Virus record (IMG/VR): IMGVR_UViG_3300028920_000057
Location: 1 to 64,000 of that record
Length of the DNA stretch: 64,000 nucleotides
Source of the DNA: a virus
Strand: one strand, 5' to 3'
Positions 1 to 9,424 of the stretch are shown here, in pieces. Under the pieces are notes generated by a model. The model ran no database searches and was not told the DNA's origin. It saw only the letters and a list, made by a program, of their open reading frames with translations. Positions within the stretch are counted from its first letter, which is position 1, and each line of letters begins with the position of its first letter. A program made the position numbers and the translations under genes.

Positions 1-1352
1 ACATCACCATTACTTGTATCAAAATAAAGATCTCCAACTCTGCCAAAGGTATCGTCGGGAACACCATAATCGGTATACCAATATGTTCCATCAGCTCCAT
101 CAGCTCCATCAGCTCCATCAGCTCCAGACGATCCTGTGATACCTATTGGTCCTTGAGGTCCGGTTTCGCCCTGTATGCCTTGTGCTCCCGAAGAACCGGT
201 TAAACCGATAGGACCTTGCGGTCCCGTTGCTCCATCTGCGCCCGAAGATCCTGTTGGGCCTGTTTCTCCCTGTATTCCCTGAATCCCTTGTATGCCTTGT
301 GGCCCCTGAATGCCTTGGATACCTTGAGGGCCCTTGATGTTTCCAGAATAAATCCAAGCTCCAGGGTCGTCTCCTGCGCTAGATGAACTGGCTAGAATTC
401 TTTCATAGATATCACCAGTATCCCTGTCAAGGTACAAATCTTGGGCAATACCAATATCATCTGTAGGAGCACCCGTTCCCACATACCACAACGTACCTCG
501 CTGCCCGTCTGCTCCGTCAAGGCCATCTTGACCATCAGCGCCCGACGAACCAATGGGGCCGGTGGCGCCAGTTGGACCTATCGGGCCTTCCGGTCCTTGT
601 GCTCCCGAGGAGCCTGTTTCACCCTGTGGACCTTGAATCCCTTGTGGGCCCTGGATACCCTGCGGCCCCTGAACGCCTTGAGCTCCAGACGAGCCGACCG
701 GACCTGCTGGTCCTATAATATTTGTCTGATAGACCCATGAGTTTGACCCTCCCGAAGAAGAGGACATGGCCAATTTATAATAAACATCACCGGTAGAATT
801 GTCTAAATATAAGTCATAGATTTCGCCGACATCATCTGCTGGTTCTCCAGATCCTACATACCATTTGCTTGAGCCTTCAAATTCCAGATCGTCTATTCTA
901 AGATCGAGCGCATTTATCTGATTCTGAAGACTAACATCTGTAGATTGAAGATCTTCTATATCAGAAATGACTTCATCTAATGAGTCATTAAGAGCAGATA
1001 TGGCAGTTTGCAATGCGTCAATATCATTGCGCTCTGTTAATAGCATTATTACATTAGTCGCGCCATCGACAATATCGTCCGCAGTAATCGCCCCGTCATT
1101 TATGGCTTCTATGATAGTATCGTTAAGATTTGTGGTAAGTGCCAATAGCTTTGTCAGCGCATCAGTAAGGGCGGATTCAATAGCCTGAATGCGTGCATTC
1201 GTAATCGGCTCATCGTCTGTCACGTCTCCCGTATTCTGCACACCTCCTACCCGAGCAAGAGCATCAAGCATTTCCTGGGTAGTAGGCCTGTTTATGATCG
1301 CATCTTGAAGCTCAAGGACGCTTTGTTCAAGTTGTGAATTAGTCATTACCAT
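1..1352 (-). CDS. Collagen-like tail fibre protein, 3' end beyond window
   Basis: This reading frame is open from an ATG at 1352 to the left edge, so at least 450 residues are present and the C-terminus is missing. An N-terminal alpha-helical, coiled-coil-like segment (about residues 1-145) is followed by repeated modules. Each module has a WYVGxGxPxDDxG...DLYLDxxTGDVY domain, a short SSSS loop, a WVYxxNI strand and a long Gly-X-Y collagen stretch (coding about 490-720 and 115-335). A third module begins at the window edge. This architecture is known from phage and bacterial collagen-like fibres, in which the Gly-X-Y parts form trimeric rods. The start at 1352 is preferred over an ATG at 1346 because a GAGGA ribosome site lies 6-7 nt upstream. 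It is the only gene here with a convincing promoter of its own. The likely role is distal host recognition, which is inferred. Confidence 0.85.
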   Translation of the reverse strand, partial: MVMTNSQLEQSVLELQDAIINRPTTQEMLDALARVGGVQNTGDVTDDEPITNARIQAIESALTDALTKLLALTTNLNDTIIEAINDGAITADDIVDGATNVIMLLTERNDIDALQTAISALNDSLDEVISDIEDLQSTDVSLQNQINALDLRIDDLEFEGSSKWYVGSGEPADDVGEIYDLYLDNSTGDVYYKLAMSSSSGGSNSWVYQTNIIGPAGPVGSSGAQGVQGPQGIQGPQGIQGPQGETGSSGAQGPEGPIGPTGATGPIGSSGADGQDGLDGADGQRGTLWYVGTGAPTDDIGIAQDLYLDRDTGDIYERILASSSSAGDDPGAWIYSGNIKGPQGIQGIQGPQGIQGIQGIQGETGPTGSSGADGATGPQGPIGLTGSSGAQGIQGETGPQGPIGITGSSGADGADGADGADGTYWYTDYGVPDDTFGRVGDLYFDTSNGD

Positions 1353-1406
1353 GGGATTTCCTCGGTTGATTCACTGTGTGTAAATTATATCTCTAATACT
1401 CTTTCT

Positions 1407-1434
1407 ATTATATCGTTAAACTTGCTTTTGCCAA
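1407..1434 (-). promoter_or_regulatory. Sigma70-type promoter for the terminal collagen fibre gene
   Basis: On the minus strand, TTGGCA (1429-1434) is separated by 16 nt from a perfect TATAAT (1407-1412). This sits in the 96-nt gap between the 876-aa fibre gene and the collagen fibre gene starting at 1352. The element is one mismatch from the -35 consensus and perfect at -10. A second TATAAT (1385-1390) has no matching -35. The gap holds no terminator hairpin. Function is inferred from sequence and position. Confidence 0.5.
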
Positions 1435-1448
1435 TGGGTATGTTTCGC

Positions 1449-4079
1449 TTAACTAACCACACATCCGGCAACTTTAAATTCTTCTACTTCCCAATATATT
1501 GAATCACTCGTGATAATTCTCCAATATCTATGAGATCCTACATCGGGGGTGTCTGCCATAAATGCCTTTGTATGTCCTCCTGCCTGTTCGCAATAAAAAC
1601 ATTCCGGCACAAGTCCCGACTTAGCCGTACTCCAATCTATTGCATTGTCGCTATATTCTAAATCAATAGACGAGGTACTATTGCTTCCAGTGTCATATTC
1701 CTGAGCAATTGTAACACTCAATACCTTTTGAGCAGAACCAAGGTCTATTCCAATCCATGGATTAGTATCATCTAAGGCTCTCCAGAATGTACTGGTACTT
1801 CCATCTGTAGCATTAATGGGACCATGAGTCCTTGATCCAGAACTCGAAGAACTTGGAAGAGAATATTCGTCGAATCCGGTCCCATTGAAATAATCTTGAC
1901 AAATCCTAAAGGTTTCAGGACTACAATCACTTACATCAAGAGGTATAATCGACGTGTCTCCGCCACAATCTGTCCACGCAGTATCGCAATTATTTCCATA
2001 GATATTAAGCGCCTGTGGCGTCACTCCATCTGCAACAAGCTTGGTTGGACGAGGAGATACGTCGGGATCTGCCCACAAATAATCACAACATCCAATATAG
2101 TTCGGATAATAATAGGCACACGAAGCGAATCCCGCCCATGTTGGCTCATAATATTTCCAATAAATCCCACCAGAAAGATCCATAATAATAAAGGCACAAT
2201 CATCGGTATAATCGCTGACAAATATGGTGCAATAACGCCCCTGATCGGCAGACCAGTCATCCATAGGATCAAAGGCATAACCATATTCATCTTGATTGGT
2301 ATCAGATCCGGTGCTGTCTACTAGATCTGCTAAAACATAACCCTGATAATCTATATAGCTACTTCCTTCCAATTCGGTATCACATAATTTATCTTCGGCA
2401 CAATCGTCTACTTCGCCGCAATCATGTGTCGGCCCGTCTAATGTTGTTGTTTGTCCGGTATCACAATAATCCTCATTAAGGACCAGAGCGTCTATGTCTG
2501 CCTGAGTTTCTACGTCAGAAGCGCTTCCTCCCGGCATTGCATAGACAGACACGCCGGAACCATCTGGCTCAAAGTTTGTAAAGTATAGACAATCATGCTC
2601 CGAATCATACCAATACTTTTGAGTTGGTGGATATTCTTCATATTCAGACCCATTTTGTTCTGGACATGGATATTGATTACTGTTATAGCACTTTTTCCCG
2701 AGATCATCTTCAACCCAGCAGTCTTGATACCATGTACCATAGCCATATACTGTGGGAGGATAATCGTCAGCAAAAGAATCTCCATAAGAATAAGATAGAC
2801 TATAGCAATCTGTATTCTCAAAACGTTCAAGAGAATTATTATCATAATTCGTACTATTGAAATCTGTTACACATTGGGCGCACGCTTCTACAACACTACT
2901 GCTGGATTCTGAAGAACTAGATTCCGATGAACTGGATTCACTAGAGCTGGAAGATTCCGAACTAGAAGATTCAGACGAACTACTCGACTCCGAACTACTC
3001 GATTCTGAGGAGCTACTCGACTCTGAGCTTGATGACTCTGATGAGCTAGATTCAGAACTGCTTGATTCGCTTGAACTAGATTCTGAAGAAGACGACTCTG
3101 AGCTACCACTTGACTCAGAGCTGGATGAAGATTCAGAGCTTAAACTGGATTCTGAACTACTAGACTCTGACGAACTGCTGGATTCAGAACTAGAGCTTGA
3201 TTCACTGGAGCTGGACGATTCAGAGCTTGAGCTGGACTCCGAGCTAGATGATTCACTGGAGCTGGACGACTCAGAGCTTGAGCTGGACTCTGAGCTACTT
3301 GATTCACTGGAGCTGGATGACTCAGAGCTTGAGCTGGACTCTGAGCTACTTGATTCACTGGAGCTGGATGACTCAGAGCTTGAGCTGGACTCCGAGCTAG
3401 ATGATTCACTGGAGCTGGACGACTCAGAGCTTGAGCTGGACTCTGAGCTACTTGATTCACTGGAGCTGGACGACTCAGAGCTTGAGCTGGACTCTGAGCT
3501 ACTTGATTCACTGGAGCTGGACGATTCAGAGCTTGAGCTGGACTCCGAGCTAGATGATTCAGAAGATTCCGATTCACTACTTTCACTTGATTCTGAAGTT
3601 TCAGAAGTAGACAACGAACCAGAACCAGGCGCTGCACCAGACGAAGTTGGCTGATGCGCAGAAGAAGAGCAGGGCTCACATTCTGGACATGGCCATGGTT
3701 CTTGGAACGGACCTCTTTGTCCATCTTCTCCGGCTGGCCCCTGATTTCCGTCAGGCCCAGCAGGTGCCACATAAGTTTCTGGTTGAGGAGGACCCCAAAA
3801 AAGCACGGCAGAAATCACTCCATCGTTTCTCGTATCCTCAAATAAATCTATGATCTGATCGGGGGTGATGTTGTGCTTCTGGATATAATCTTCTACGGGA
3901 CTGAAGTTCGCTTTTGGAACATAATCCCACTTCTTAACTTTGATCAAAACCGGATTGGGAGGAGTCTCATAGAGAGGCGTATTCCAAACATGTCTCCCCT
4001 GTAATAGCTCTTTCAGCTCATCGATCTTAGCCTGTAAATCTAGGCAATTACATTCTTCAGAACTACTGGAACTTGTCAT
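1449..4079 (-). CDS. Ser/Glu-rich fibre protein with C-terminal discoidin-like domain
   Basis: An 876-aa mosaic protein. Residues about 1-105 are homologous to the neighbouring 132-aa protein (shared YIxKHNIT and DGV...WGP motifs). A short collagen-like stretch (GPDGNQGPAGEDGQRGP) and a CPECEPC cluster follow. Residues about 146-396 are an almost pure Ser/Glu tract (SSSSE and SSSSSE units). Residues about 400-740 form a Cys-, Tyr- and Asp-rich region resembling secreted adhesins. The last 130 residues look like an F5/8-type-C (discoidin) domain (STSTFWRAL, IGIDLG, HRYWRII), a fold that often binds carbohydrate. The Ser/Glu tract is probably an extended, possibly glycosylated stalk. It is co-transcribed with the upstream paralogue, overlapping it by 4 nt. 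A role as adhesin or receptor-binding fibre is inferred. Confidence 0.85.
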   Translation of the reverse strand: MTSSSSSEECNCLDLQAKIDELKELLQGRHVWNTPLYETPPNPVLIKVKKWDYVPKANFSPVEDYIQKHNITPDQIIDLFEDTRNDGVISAVLFWGPPQPETYVAPAGPDGNQGPAGEDGQRGPFQEPWPCPECEPCSSSAHQPTSSGAAPGSGSLSTSETSESSESSESESSESSSSESSSSSESSSSSESSSSESSSSSESSSSSESSSSESSSSSESSSSSESSSSESSSSSESSSSSESSSSESSSSSESSSSSESSSSESSSSSESSSSSESSSSESSSSSESSSSSESSSSSESSSSSESSSSESSLSSESSSSSESSGSSESSSSESSSSESSSSESSSSESSSSESSSSSESSSSESSSSSESSSSESSSSSESSSSESSSSESSSSVVEACAQCVTDFNSTNYDNNSLERFENTDCYSLSYSYGDSFADDYPPTVYGYGTWYQDCWVEDDLGKKCYNSNQYPCPEQNGSEYEEYPPTQKYWYDSEHDCLYFTNFEPDGSGVSVYAMPGGSASDVETQADIDALVLNEDYCDTGQTTTLDGPTHDCGEVDDCAEDKLCDTELEGSSYIDYQGYVLADLVDSTGSDTNQDEYGYAFDPMDDWSADQGRYCTIFVSDYTDDCAFIIMDLSGGIYWKYYEPTWAGFASCAYYYPNYIGCCDYLWADPDVSPRPTKLVADGVTPQALNIYGNNCDTAWTDCGGDTSIIPLDVSDCSPETFRICQDYFNGTGFDEYSLPSSSSSGSRTHGPINATDGSTSTFWRALDDTNPWIGIDLGSAQKVLSVTIAQEYDTGSNSTSSIDLEYSDNAIDWSTAKSGLVPECFYCEQAGGHTKAFMADTPDVGSHRYWRIITSDSIYWEVEEFKVAGCVVS
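3199..3555 (-). repeat. 51-bp tandem repeat (7 copies) encoding Ser/Glu units
   Basis: Seven contiguous near-identical 51-bp units begin at 3199, 3250, 3301, 3352, 3403, 3454 and 3505. Each encodes 17 residues with three Glu in a Ser background. Units 1, 4 and 7 carry one variant end (tccgagctagat on the plus strand), and units 2, 3, 5 and 6 carry another (tctgagctactt), giving a 153-bp higher-order period. More degenerate Ser/Glu coding extends on both sides (about 2890-3640). Confidence 0.9.
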
Positions 4080-4474
4080 TCACAATCCCTGCACCGAGGT
4101 TGCACACAAGGAGGACCTGGAGGACCGTCTCGTCCCGGAAGGCCGGCAGGGCCATCGGCGCCTGGAGGGCCTGCGATAAGAATAGGATTGGCTGGTCCCC
4201 ACATGAGAATAATCGTAAGAACCCCATCCGTACGACGCTCATGTGTCACTCCCACTACCATATCTCTGGTTATATTGTGTTTAGCAATATAATCATCAAT
4301 AGCAGACGTATTGCCTTTTGGTGTAATATCAAATTTCTTCGTCTGCACCAATGTAGGCTTCGTTTCTAGCTCTATATCTATCGGGGTTTGATATTCAATC
4401 TTCCCCTGTAGAGCATCAATTATCTGGTTTAATTGTTCTTGAATATCTGTGCATTCCATTATAGCTTCATACAT
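4076..4474 (-). CDS. Short collagen-tailed paralogue of the adjacent fibre protein
   Basis: A 132-aa protein. Its first about 95 residues match the N-terminal domain of the 876-aa neighbour (TPKGNTSAIDDYIAKHNIT against VPKANFSPVEDYIQKHNIT, both ending in WGP). It ends in a collagen-like stretch (GPPGADGPAGLPGRDGPPG) and a Cys-containing tail, CVQPRCRDC. An internal ATG at 4459 forms a TAATG junction with the upstream stop and may be the true start (MECTDIQ...). The drawn start at 4474 has no clear ribosome site. The pair looks like a tandem duplication in which one copy gained the Ser/Glu stalk and adhesin domains. The role is probably as a small fibre or an attachment adaptor. Confidence 0.8.
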   Translation of the reverse strand: MYEAIMECTDIQEQLNQIIDALQGKIEYQTPIDIELETKPTLVQTKKFDITPKGNTSAIDDYIAKHNITRDMVVGVTHERRTDGVLTIILMWGPANPILIAGPPGADGPAGLPGRDGPPGPPCVQPRCRDCE

Positions 4475-5229
4475 AAATCGGGTTTATAAATCCACGGAGT
4501 AACCGTTGCGCTGTCTGTTTTATCGAGACCATATTTCGTTACCAATGCTTTGGCAATAGGCTCTGAGGCTGCTCTCAACTTTATGGTATTTATCTGATGA
4601 TTATATGTTAAAAGATTGATAGCTCCATAGGAAAATCTTTGATCTATCTTAGGGCCTAGAATGGCGACGTTCATATCTAGAATCATAATATCCAGAAGAG
4701 CTTCCTGTACTGGCATCTGTATGTCATTTAATATTGCTATCCTTCTTGCTTTCTTTAGATGTTCAAGAGCACGGAGAGAGGCAGAAAACCATCGTTGATG
4801 ATCTTTAAGCATAGGCTCATGATCACAAGCAAACATAATTAGATAGCCGGAATACATTTCGTGCATGAATTCAATATCAGCAGTTATTTGCTTTTGTCTG
4901 CAGCATTCATAGGCAACATCAGACAATTGCGCGATAGCAGGAACAACTCCGAGCTTGAGAGGAATGGCAATATCAATAATAGAATACAGAATAAACAAAG
5001 CCGTATGAGGATGCCATTCTTTATAGCGAGTCTTTAGGTAGCTCTCTAGTTTAAGTTCTTTAATTCTGCACATTTCAAGTATGGCTAGAGCAAATACATG
5101 GCAATCAGAAAGCCCCAAGGCCTTTGCGCTAGCTCTCTTCTCGTAGATATTCAATATATTGAGATATGTTGCCTGAAGATTCTCTATCATAGGCATCACT
5201 TCTGGCAGGCATTTATTGTTGTCCTTCAT
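4459..5229 (-). CDS. Alpha-helical protein of unknown function in the fibre cluster
   Basis: A 256-aa protein predicted to be almost entirely helical, with several Cys and many aliphatic residues. No signal peptide, repeat or recognisable family signature is visible. Its ATG overlaps the stop of the 1397-aa gene (TAATG), and its stop overlaps a possible start of the next gene, so it is translationally coupled on both sides. Unlike its neighbours it has no beta-rich, collagen or poly-Ser segments. A fibre-assembly chaperone is one possibility by position and helical composition. This is a guess. Confidence 0.75.
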   Translation of the reverse strand: MKDNNKCLPEVMPMIENLQATYLNILNIYEKRASAKALGLSDCHVFALAILEMCRIKELKLESYLKTRYKEWHPHTALFILYSIIDIAIPLKLGVVPAIAQLSDVAYECCRQKQITADIEFMHEMYSGYLIMFACDHEPMLKDHQRWFSASLRALEHLKKARRIAILNDIQMPVQEALLDIMILDMNVAILGPKIDQRFSYGAINLLTYNHQINTIKLRAASEPIAKALVTKYGLDKTDSATVTPWIYKPDLCMKL

Positions 5230-8200
5230 TATTGATCAGCCTCTGCTTCTGTTGATTTTTCAAAAGACCTTTCCACAAAAATACTAAACGCTGTCTTGTG
5301 GATAAATTTAAACTCATGAGTATGGCTCTTAAGCCATTCTGCCCCTTTGTAGAGCTCATTAACATCTGATGCTAGAATACGGTCACCCTTTTCCAGGATA
5401 GTATTTAGTTCAGAGTCGCGTACCGTGCTTTTAACCTGACGCACATTATATGTATCTGCCGACGCACTTGTGCCTGAAGTAAACAAGGTCTTAATAGATT
5501 CACCGTCAACCGGTTTGTCGGTTTCGCCCGTTTCATGCTTAAGGTCTACGCCTGCGAACTGATAGATCGTGCCGCTCTTTTTCCCATGCTTTGAGAAGTC
5601 TTTCTCGATAGGAGTTAACGCCTCGACACGTTCTGATCTATTCATAAAATAAGAGACAGGAGAAGCCAGCCTAGATCCGGCCTTTTCGGTGTCCGAACTT
5701 CCTTCGTCCGTTCTTCTTAATGCCGCATTAAAAGATTCAGGAGTGCCGGGAACATCGCCTAGCGAGGCTCTTGTGTCTCTATCTACAAGTATTACGCTGT
5801 GATTCTTTAGAGTAAATCCATGAGCAAGATGATCTCTAACTTCTCGAGACTTACCTTCTATTACGATAGATTTAAAGTCAAAGCCACTGGCGTGAGAGAG
5901 TTCTGTTGTAGATTGAGGCGCCTCAGCTTCTTTGTATTTTCTAAAACCTTTATACGCATCAGTTTCTGCAACCTCCCACCACTCAGGCGTCTTCCCGTCT
6001 GTCAGGTCGTCTTCGAGAAAGATCTTAACTCCACGATATTTGGGACTTTCAGAATCTCCAAACGTATCTACACATACAACGTCATGATTCGTAGTGGTGC
6101 CATCCGTATAATGAACTGTAATTATTCTTGGTCCAATATAAACGTCGAGACTTCCTCTGGCCCCTATATAATCGTAAGGCACAGGCTCAAGCCCTCCTCC
6201 TGACGAGGAAGACGTCATCGCAGCAATACAACTCCCCTCCGGCTGAGCATTACCGCTCTCGGTAATCGGATATTTGCCCGTGATATCAAGCCACGAACTA
6301 TCTATCAAATAATCATCTTCGTCTTGGACGTTTTCATCTGTCAAATGCTTTTTGTATCTTAAGGGAGAGTCACCTCCTATAGCATCAAGAATGTCGTTGT
6401 CGGCATCCATATTTAAGGCCATGATAGGTAAACCAAGAGAGACAACGGCATCTCCAGTAACATATTGAGTTCCCTCATTAATATCAACCCTGTATTCACC
6501 AAAGCGCTGTGAATTAATACATTTAAATCTGTCTAAATAATCGGCATCTTCTCTGGTGGCTTTCAATTCGTCATCAAGTAGATCTAATCCGTCTTCTCTT
6601 ACTGTTTCGATTTGGCCCTTGGTTGCAGGAGCCGTATCTAATATATCCATAATAGTTTCATAGTTGTCTATTGCAGTTTCAATACCTACCTGCATGATAT
6701 AAGCTTCGTTCTCGCTCGCATCGAGCTGAGAGATGATAGCTGTGATACCATTCTCTTCATACTTGTATACAGTAGAAGCTATTGCAGAAGAAGGAGTTTC
6801 GTCGCTGACATCTTCTGCTACCTGAATAGCGTCAGATCCTACTACAGATTTAATTCTGTAAGGCTCATCTCCGTTGTACCCCGGAACCTTCAATAGTTGT
6901 CCAGGCGCCAATCCTTGGGTCGTACTGACTACCAGTGTATTGTTCGTTTCACTAAAACTTTGAACATTAACTGTAGATGTACCAACCAGCTTCAGTTCAG
7001 ATCTTCCGAATGCCAGATATGAAGACCCATTAAGATTTACGGAAAGCTCCACTTCGTGGAGGTCGTCTTCCTGGTCTGAAGAGATAACAACATCTCCGCA
7101 TAGATGAAGAATTAAGTTACCTTTTCTGTCTGAGACAGCAGCATGAACGGTCCACATGGAGTCCGTATCGGATAGTGCTCTGTCGTCAAATTCTCTATAC
7201 AAGCTCGGTTCTATCCAGATTTCAACCAAGTCTCTCATAGACTCTTTTAATATTTCTGTATTCCAGGATTCGTTTCCATCAGATTGTCCCAGGTCATCTA
7301 TTTGAAAGTTAACGTTTCTAAAATAATACCTACTGTAGTCTATGTCTGTCTGTATTGGTTCGTTATTTATCAGTCCCCGTCCATCATTGTCTCCACCTGT
7401 TCTTGCGATTCCTTTGGGTCCATCTGAATCATAATAACCTTTGCCATCACCAACGTCCCCAAACATTACCATTGGGGCTACAGAGTTGAATACTTCTCCA
7501 TCTATTCTGGCAAAAGTATTGAAGAACAGGGTCTCTTTCTTTGTTTTGCCACCCCAATCGTGTTCGAGATAGAAATTAGGTAGTTCAGAAAAGGCGTGGG
7601 GAGATAATGTGGTACACAAACACCCTGGTCGACCCATAGATAATACGTAGGCACGTCGACGATATTTATTTGCGGCAGAGTTAATATTGCTTAGCCCCTT
7701 GGGGATAAAGGATATACGCAGATATCCTTCATTTCCAAAGAGCCTCTCTTTAATGTCGTAGACTGCTGCTGGGTAATAAGCGTTTGGATTATAGACCGGA
7801 CCGATAGGATAGGAAGTAGGAGCATCATCGTCGTTATCAAGAATGTTATATACTTCACCATCAAATATCGTTTCGTCAAAATCATGGCTAGGATGGTCGA
7901 AGGGTACAAGCTTCATTTCTTGCGCCAAGACAGGAGTGTCTGCAAGGATCCTGGTTCTTCGAGAAACCTCCTGTCCTACGTACGATGTATTCGTAAGCTG
8001 AGTTCTGTATTCTTGAGCAGCATCATTGAACCAGGGATCTTCAGATAGCTTTGTCAAGTTTACCATGAGATCATGCTCTTCTGTAGCGGTAGGCGTCTCC
8101 GACATATAGGCTGGGTATCTCTCGTCTGTAAAGTCGAACGTTTCAAAGTCTTGATAGAAGACATAGTTATCCAGATCAGAAAAGCTCGAGCCATAGTACC

Positions 8201-9422
8201 AGGAGTGCTGAAGCAGAGGGGTCTCCAATCCAATAACATTCCCACCATACAGATAACCTGCATTACCAATAGTGCTTATCAGGTCTGAGACATAATATGC
8301 CGGCAATAGATCTTCATACTCAGGATCAATATCGAAAGCAGTTCCTTCTTCGCTGTCTTTCGCATTAGTTCCATCCAGACTCTTGAAGTCAATAGTTTGT
8401 AGAACCATATCGTGAGTATGATTTGCATAAGCCACCAGAGCTCGCCTTAATTCATTGATGTGTTCGGCTTGTACCGGGGTCGCCTCGGCGCCCGACGGCA
8501 TTGTTAAGCCCCAGTTATTCGAAAGGTTGGCGCGGAGCGCTGGTGTAAGATTTCCAATCCAGTTAGGGGTCATGTCAGGATAAACGCGCTTTATAAATGG
8601 TATAGTATATTTTGTCGCAGCGTTTTCGTTGGTGATTTTATATCCCGTAAACATATCTGGATTAAACGGTTTCTCTGTAGCCCACTTTGGAGGCTTGGTA
8701 TAATCTATAAAGTGCGATCCTCTAACTATCGTTGAATAGCCCTTAAATTCTTCTTCGGAAGTAATCGCTCCGATATACTGACGAGGATGTCTTTGACCTC
8801 CATCACCATATCTGTTGCGCCACTGAATAGTTTTATCATACCAATTATGACTACCTCTATGATTGTGTGCGCTATGTTTCTTTCTGTATGTTTCTTCTTC
8901 GTTCTTGCCCACGAAAGAATAGCCGGCCATATCCTGATATACAAAATGAATTTTATGAACATGACGATAATTCAATTCACAAATACGTCTTAATTCATTT
9001 ATTCTATTGGCAAGAACGAGATATTGTGCGGCTCGAGTTCTTTCTGCCGCAGTATCCATTGGAAGAGTATCGTTTAGAAGTGATTCCGGGCAGGACAATG
9101 CATAATCCCCCTCCGTCCCATATTGAAAAGTTTCCTGGACTAGAAGTTTAGGAGAAAATGTAGAATCGAATTCTTGATTCACCTTAAACAGATTCTCTGG
9201 AATAGAATAGTCCCACTTCCTGTCTTGAGGTATTACGGTCTCATCGTTAAGCATTTCCATTATGCCTTCTGTCGTCAAGGCTCTGGTATCTCCGAGTATG
9301 GCTCTCTGTGTTACTATCTGCAGGATAGCATTAGCTTGATCGTTGCTAGGGTATACTAATACCGGAGACTCGGTCCAGCCGATACCTTCGGTCTCTAAGT
9401 CTTGATAAGAAAGACTGGTCAT
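5229..9422 (-). CDS. Very large distal tail/fibre structural protein
   Basis: A 1397-aa protein rich in Asp, Tyr and aromatic beta segments, not confidently assigned to a family. A helix ending in His-x-His recurs three times: INELRRICELNYRHVH (coded near 8950-9010), INELRRALVAYANHTH (near 8400-8470) and VNELYKGAEWLKSHTH (near 5310-5370, close to the C-terminus). HxH helices and loops occur in phage fibre tips and tail proteins, where they may bind metal. An SSSSGGG loop is coded near 6192-6215. A central segment (about residues 810-880) has the look of small beta domains seen in the 1294-aa protein. Both ends are coupled to neighbours. The role as a large baseplate-attached or fibre protein is inferred from size and position. 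Confidence 0.8.
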   Translation of the reverse strand: MTSLSYQDLETEGIGWTESPVLVYPSNDQANAILQIVTQRAILGDTRALTTEGIMEMLNDETVIPQDRKWDYSIPENLFKVNQEFDSTFSPKLLVQETFQYGTEGDYALSCPESLLNDTLPMDTAAERTRAAQYLVLANRINELRRICELNYRHVHKIHFVYQDMAGYSFVGKNEEETYRKKHSAHNHRGSHNWYDKTIQWRNRYGDGGQRHPRQYIGAITSEEEFKGYSTIVRGSHFIDYTKPPKWATEKPFNPDMFTGYKITNENAATKYTIPFIKRVYPDMTPNWIGNLTPALRANLSNNWGLTMPSGAEATPVQAEHINELRRALVAYANHTHDMVLQTIDFKSLDGTNAKDSEEGTAFDIDPEYEDLLPAYYVSDLISTIGNAGYLYGGNVIGLETPLLQHSWYYGSSFSDLDNYVFYQDFETFDFTDERYPAYMSETPTATEEHDLMVNLTKLSEDPWFNDAAQEYRTQLTNTSYVGQEVSRRTRILADTPVLAQEMKLVPFDHPSHDFDETIFDGEVYNILDNDDDAPTSYPIGPVYNPNAYYPAAVYDIKERLFGNEGYLRISFIPKGLSNINSAANKYRRRAYVLSMGRPGCLCTTLSPHAFSELPNFYLEHDWGGKTKKETLFFNTFARIDGEVFNSVAPMVMFGDVGDGKGYYDSDGPKGIARTGGDNDGRGLINNEPIQTDIDYSRYYFRNVNFQIDDLGQSDGNESWNTEILKESMRDLVEIWIEPSLYREFDDRALSDTDSMWTVHAAVSDRKGNLILHLCGDVVISSDQEDDLHEVELSVNLNGSSYLAFGRSELKLVGTSTVNVQSFSETNNTLVVSTTQGLAPGQLLKVPGYNGDEPYRIKSVVGSDAIQVAEDVSDETPSSAIASTVYKYEENGITAIISQLDASENEAYIMQVGIETAIDNYETIMDILDTAPATKGQIETVREDGLDLLDDELKATREDADYLDRFKCINSQRFGEYRVDINEGTQYVTGDAVVSLGLPIMALNMDADNDILDAIGGDSPLRYKKHLTDENVQDEDDYLIDSSWLDITGKYPITESGNAQPEGSCIAAMTSSSSGGGLEPVPYDYIGARGSLDVYIGPRIITVHYTDGTTTNHDVVCVDTFGDSESPKYRGVKIFLEDDLTDGKTPEWWEVAETDAYKGFRKYKEAEAPQSTTELSHASGFDFKSIVIEGKSREVRDHLAHGFTLKNHSVILVDRDTRASLGDVPGTPESFNAALRRTDEGSSDTEKAGSRLASPVSYFMNRSERVEALTPIEKDFSKHGKKSGTIYQFAGVDLKHETGETDKPVDGESIKTLFTSGTSASADTYNVRQVKSTVRDSELNTILEKGDRILASDVNELYKGAEWLKSHTHEFKFIHKTAFSIFVERSFEKSTEAEADQ

Positions 9423-9424
9423 TA

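Noticed and set aside
88-126. 9-bp tandem repeat at the left edge
   Set aside because: It is simply four Ala-Asp-Gly codon triplets in the collagen-like region, with no further structure.
3199-3555. Regular repeats that could be mistaken for a CRISPR array
   Set aside because: The 51-bp units are contiguous with no unique spacers and are in frame within a coding gene.
2857-3654. Plus-strand 265-aa frame of DSEL repeats
   Set aside because: It is the exact antisense shadow of the Ser/Glu repeat of the 876-aa protein; the repetitive codon use keeps the opposite frame open. There is no independent ribosome site or context.
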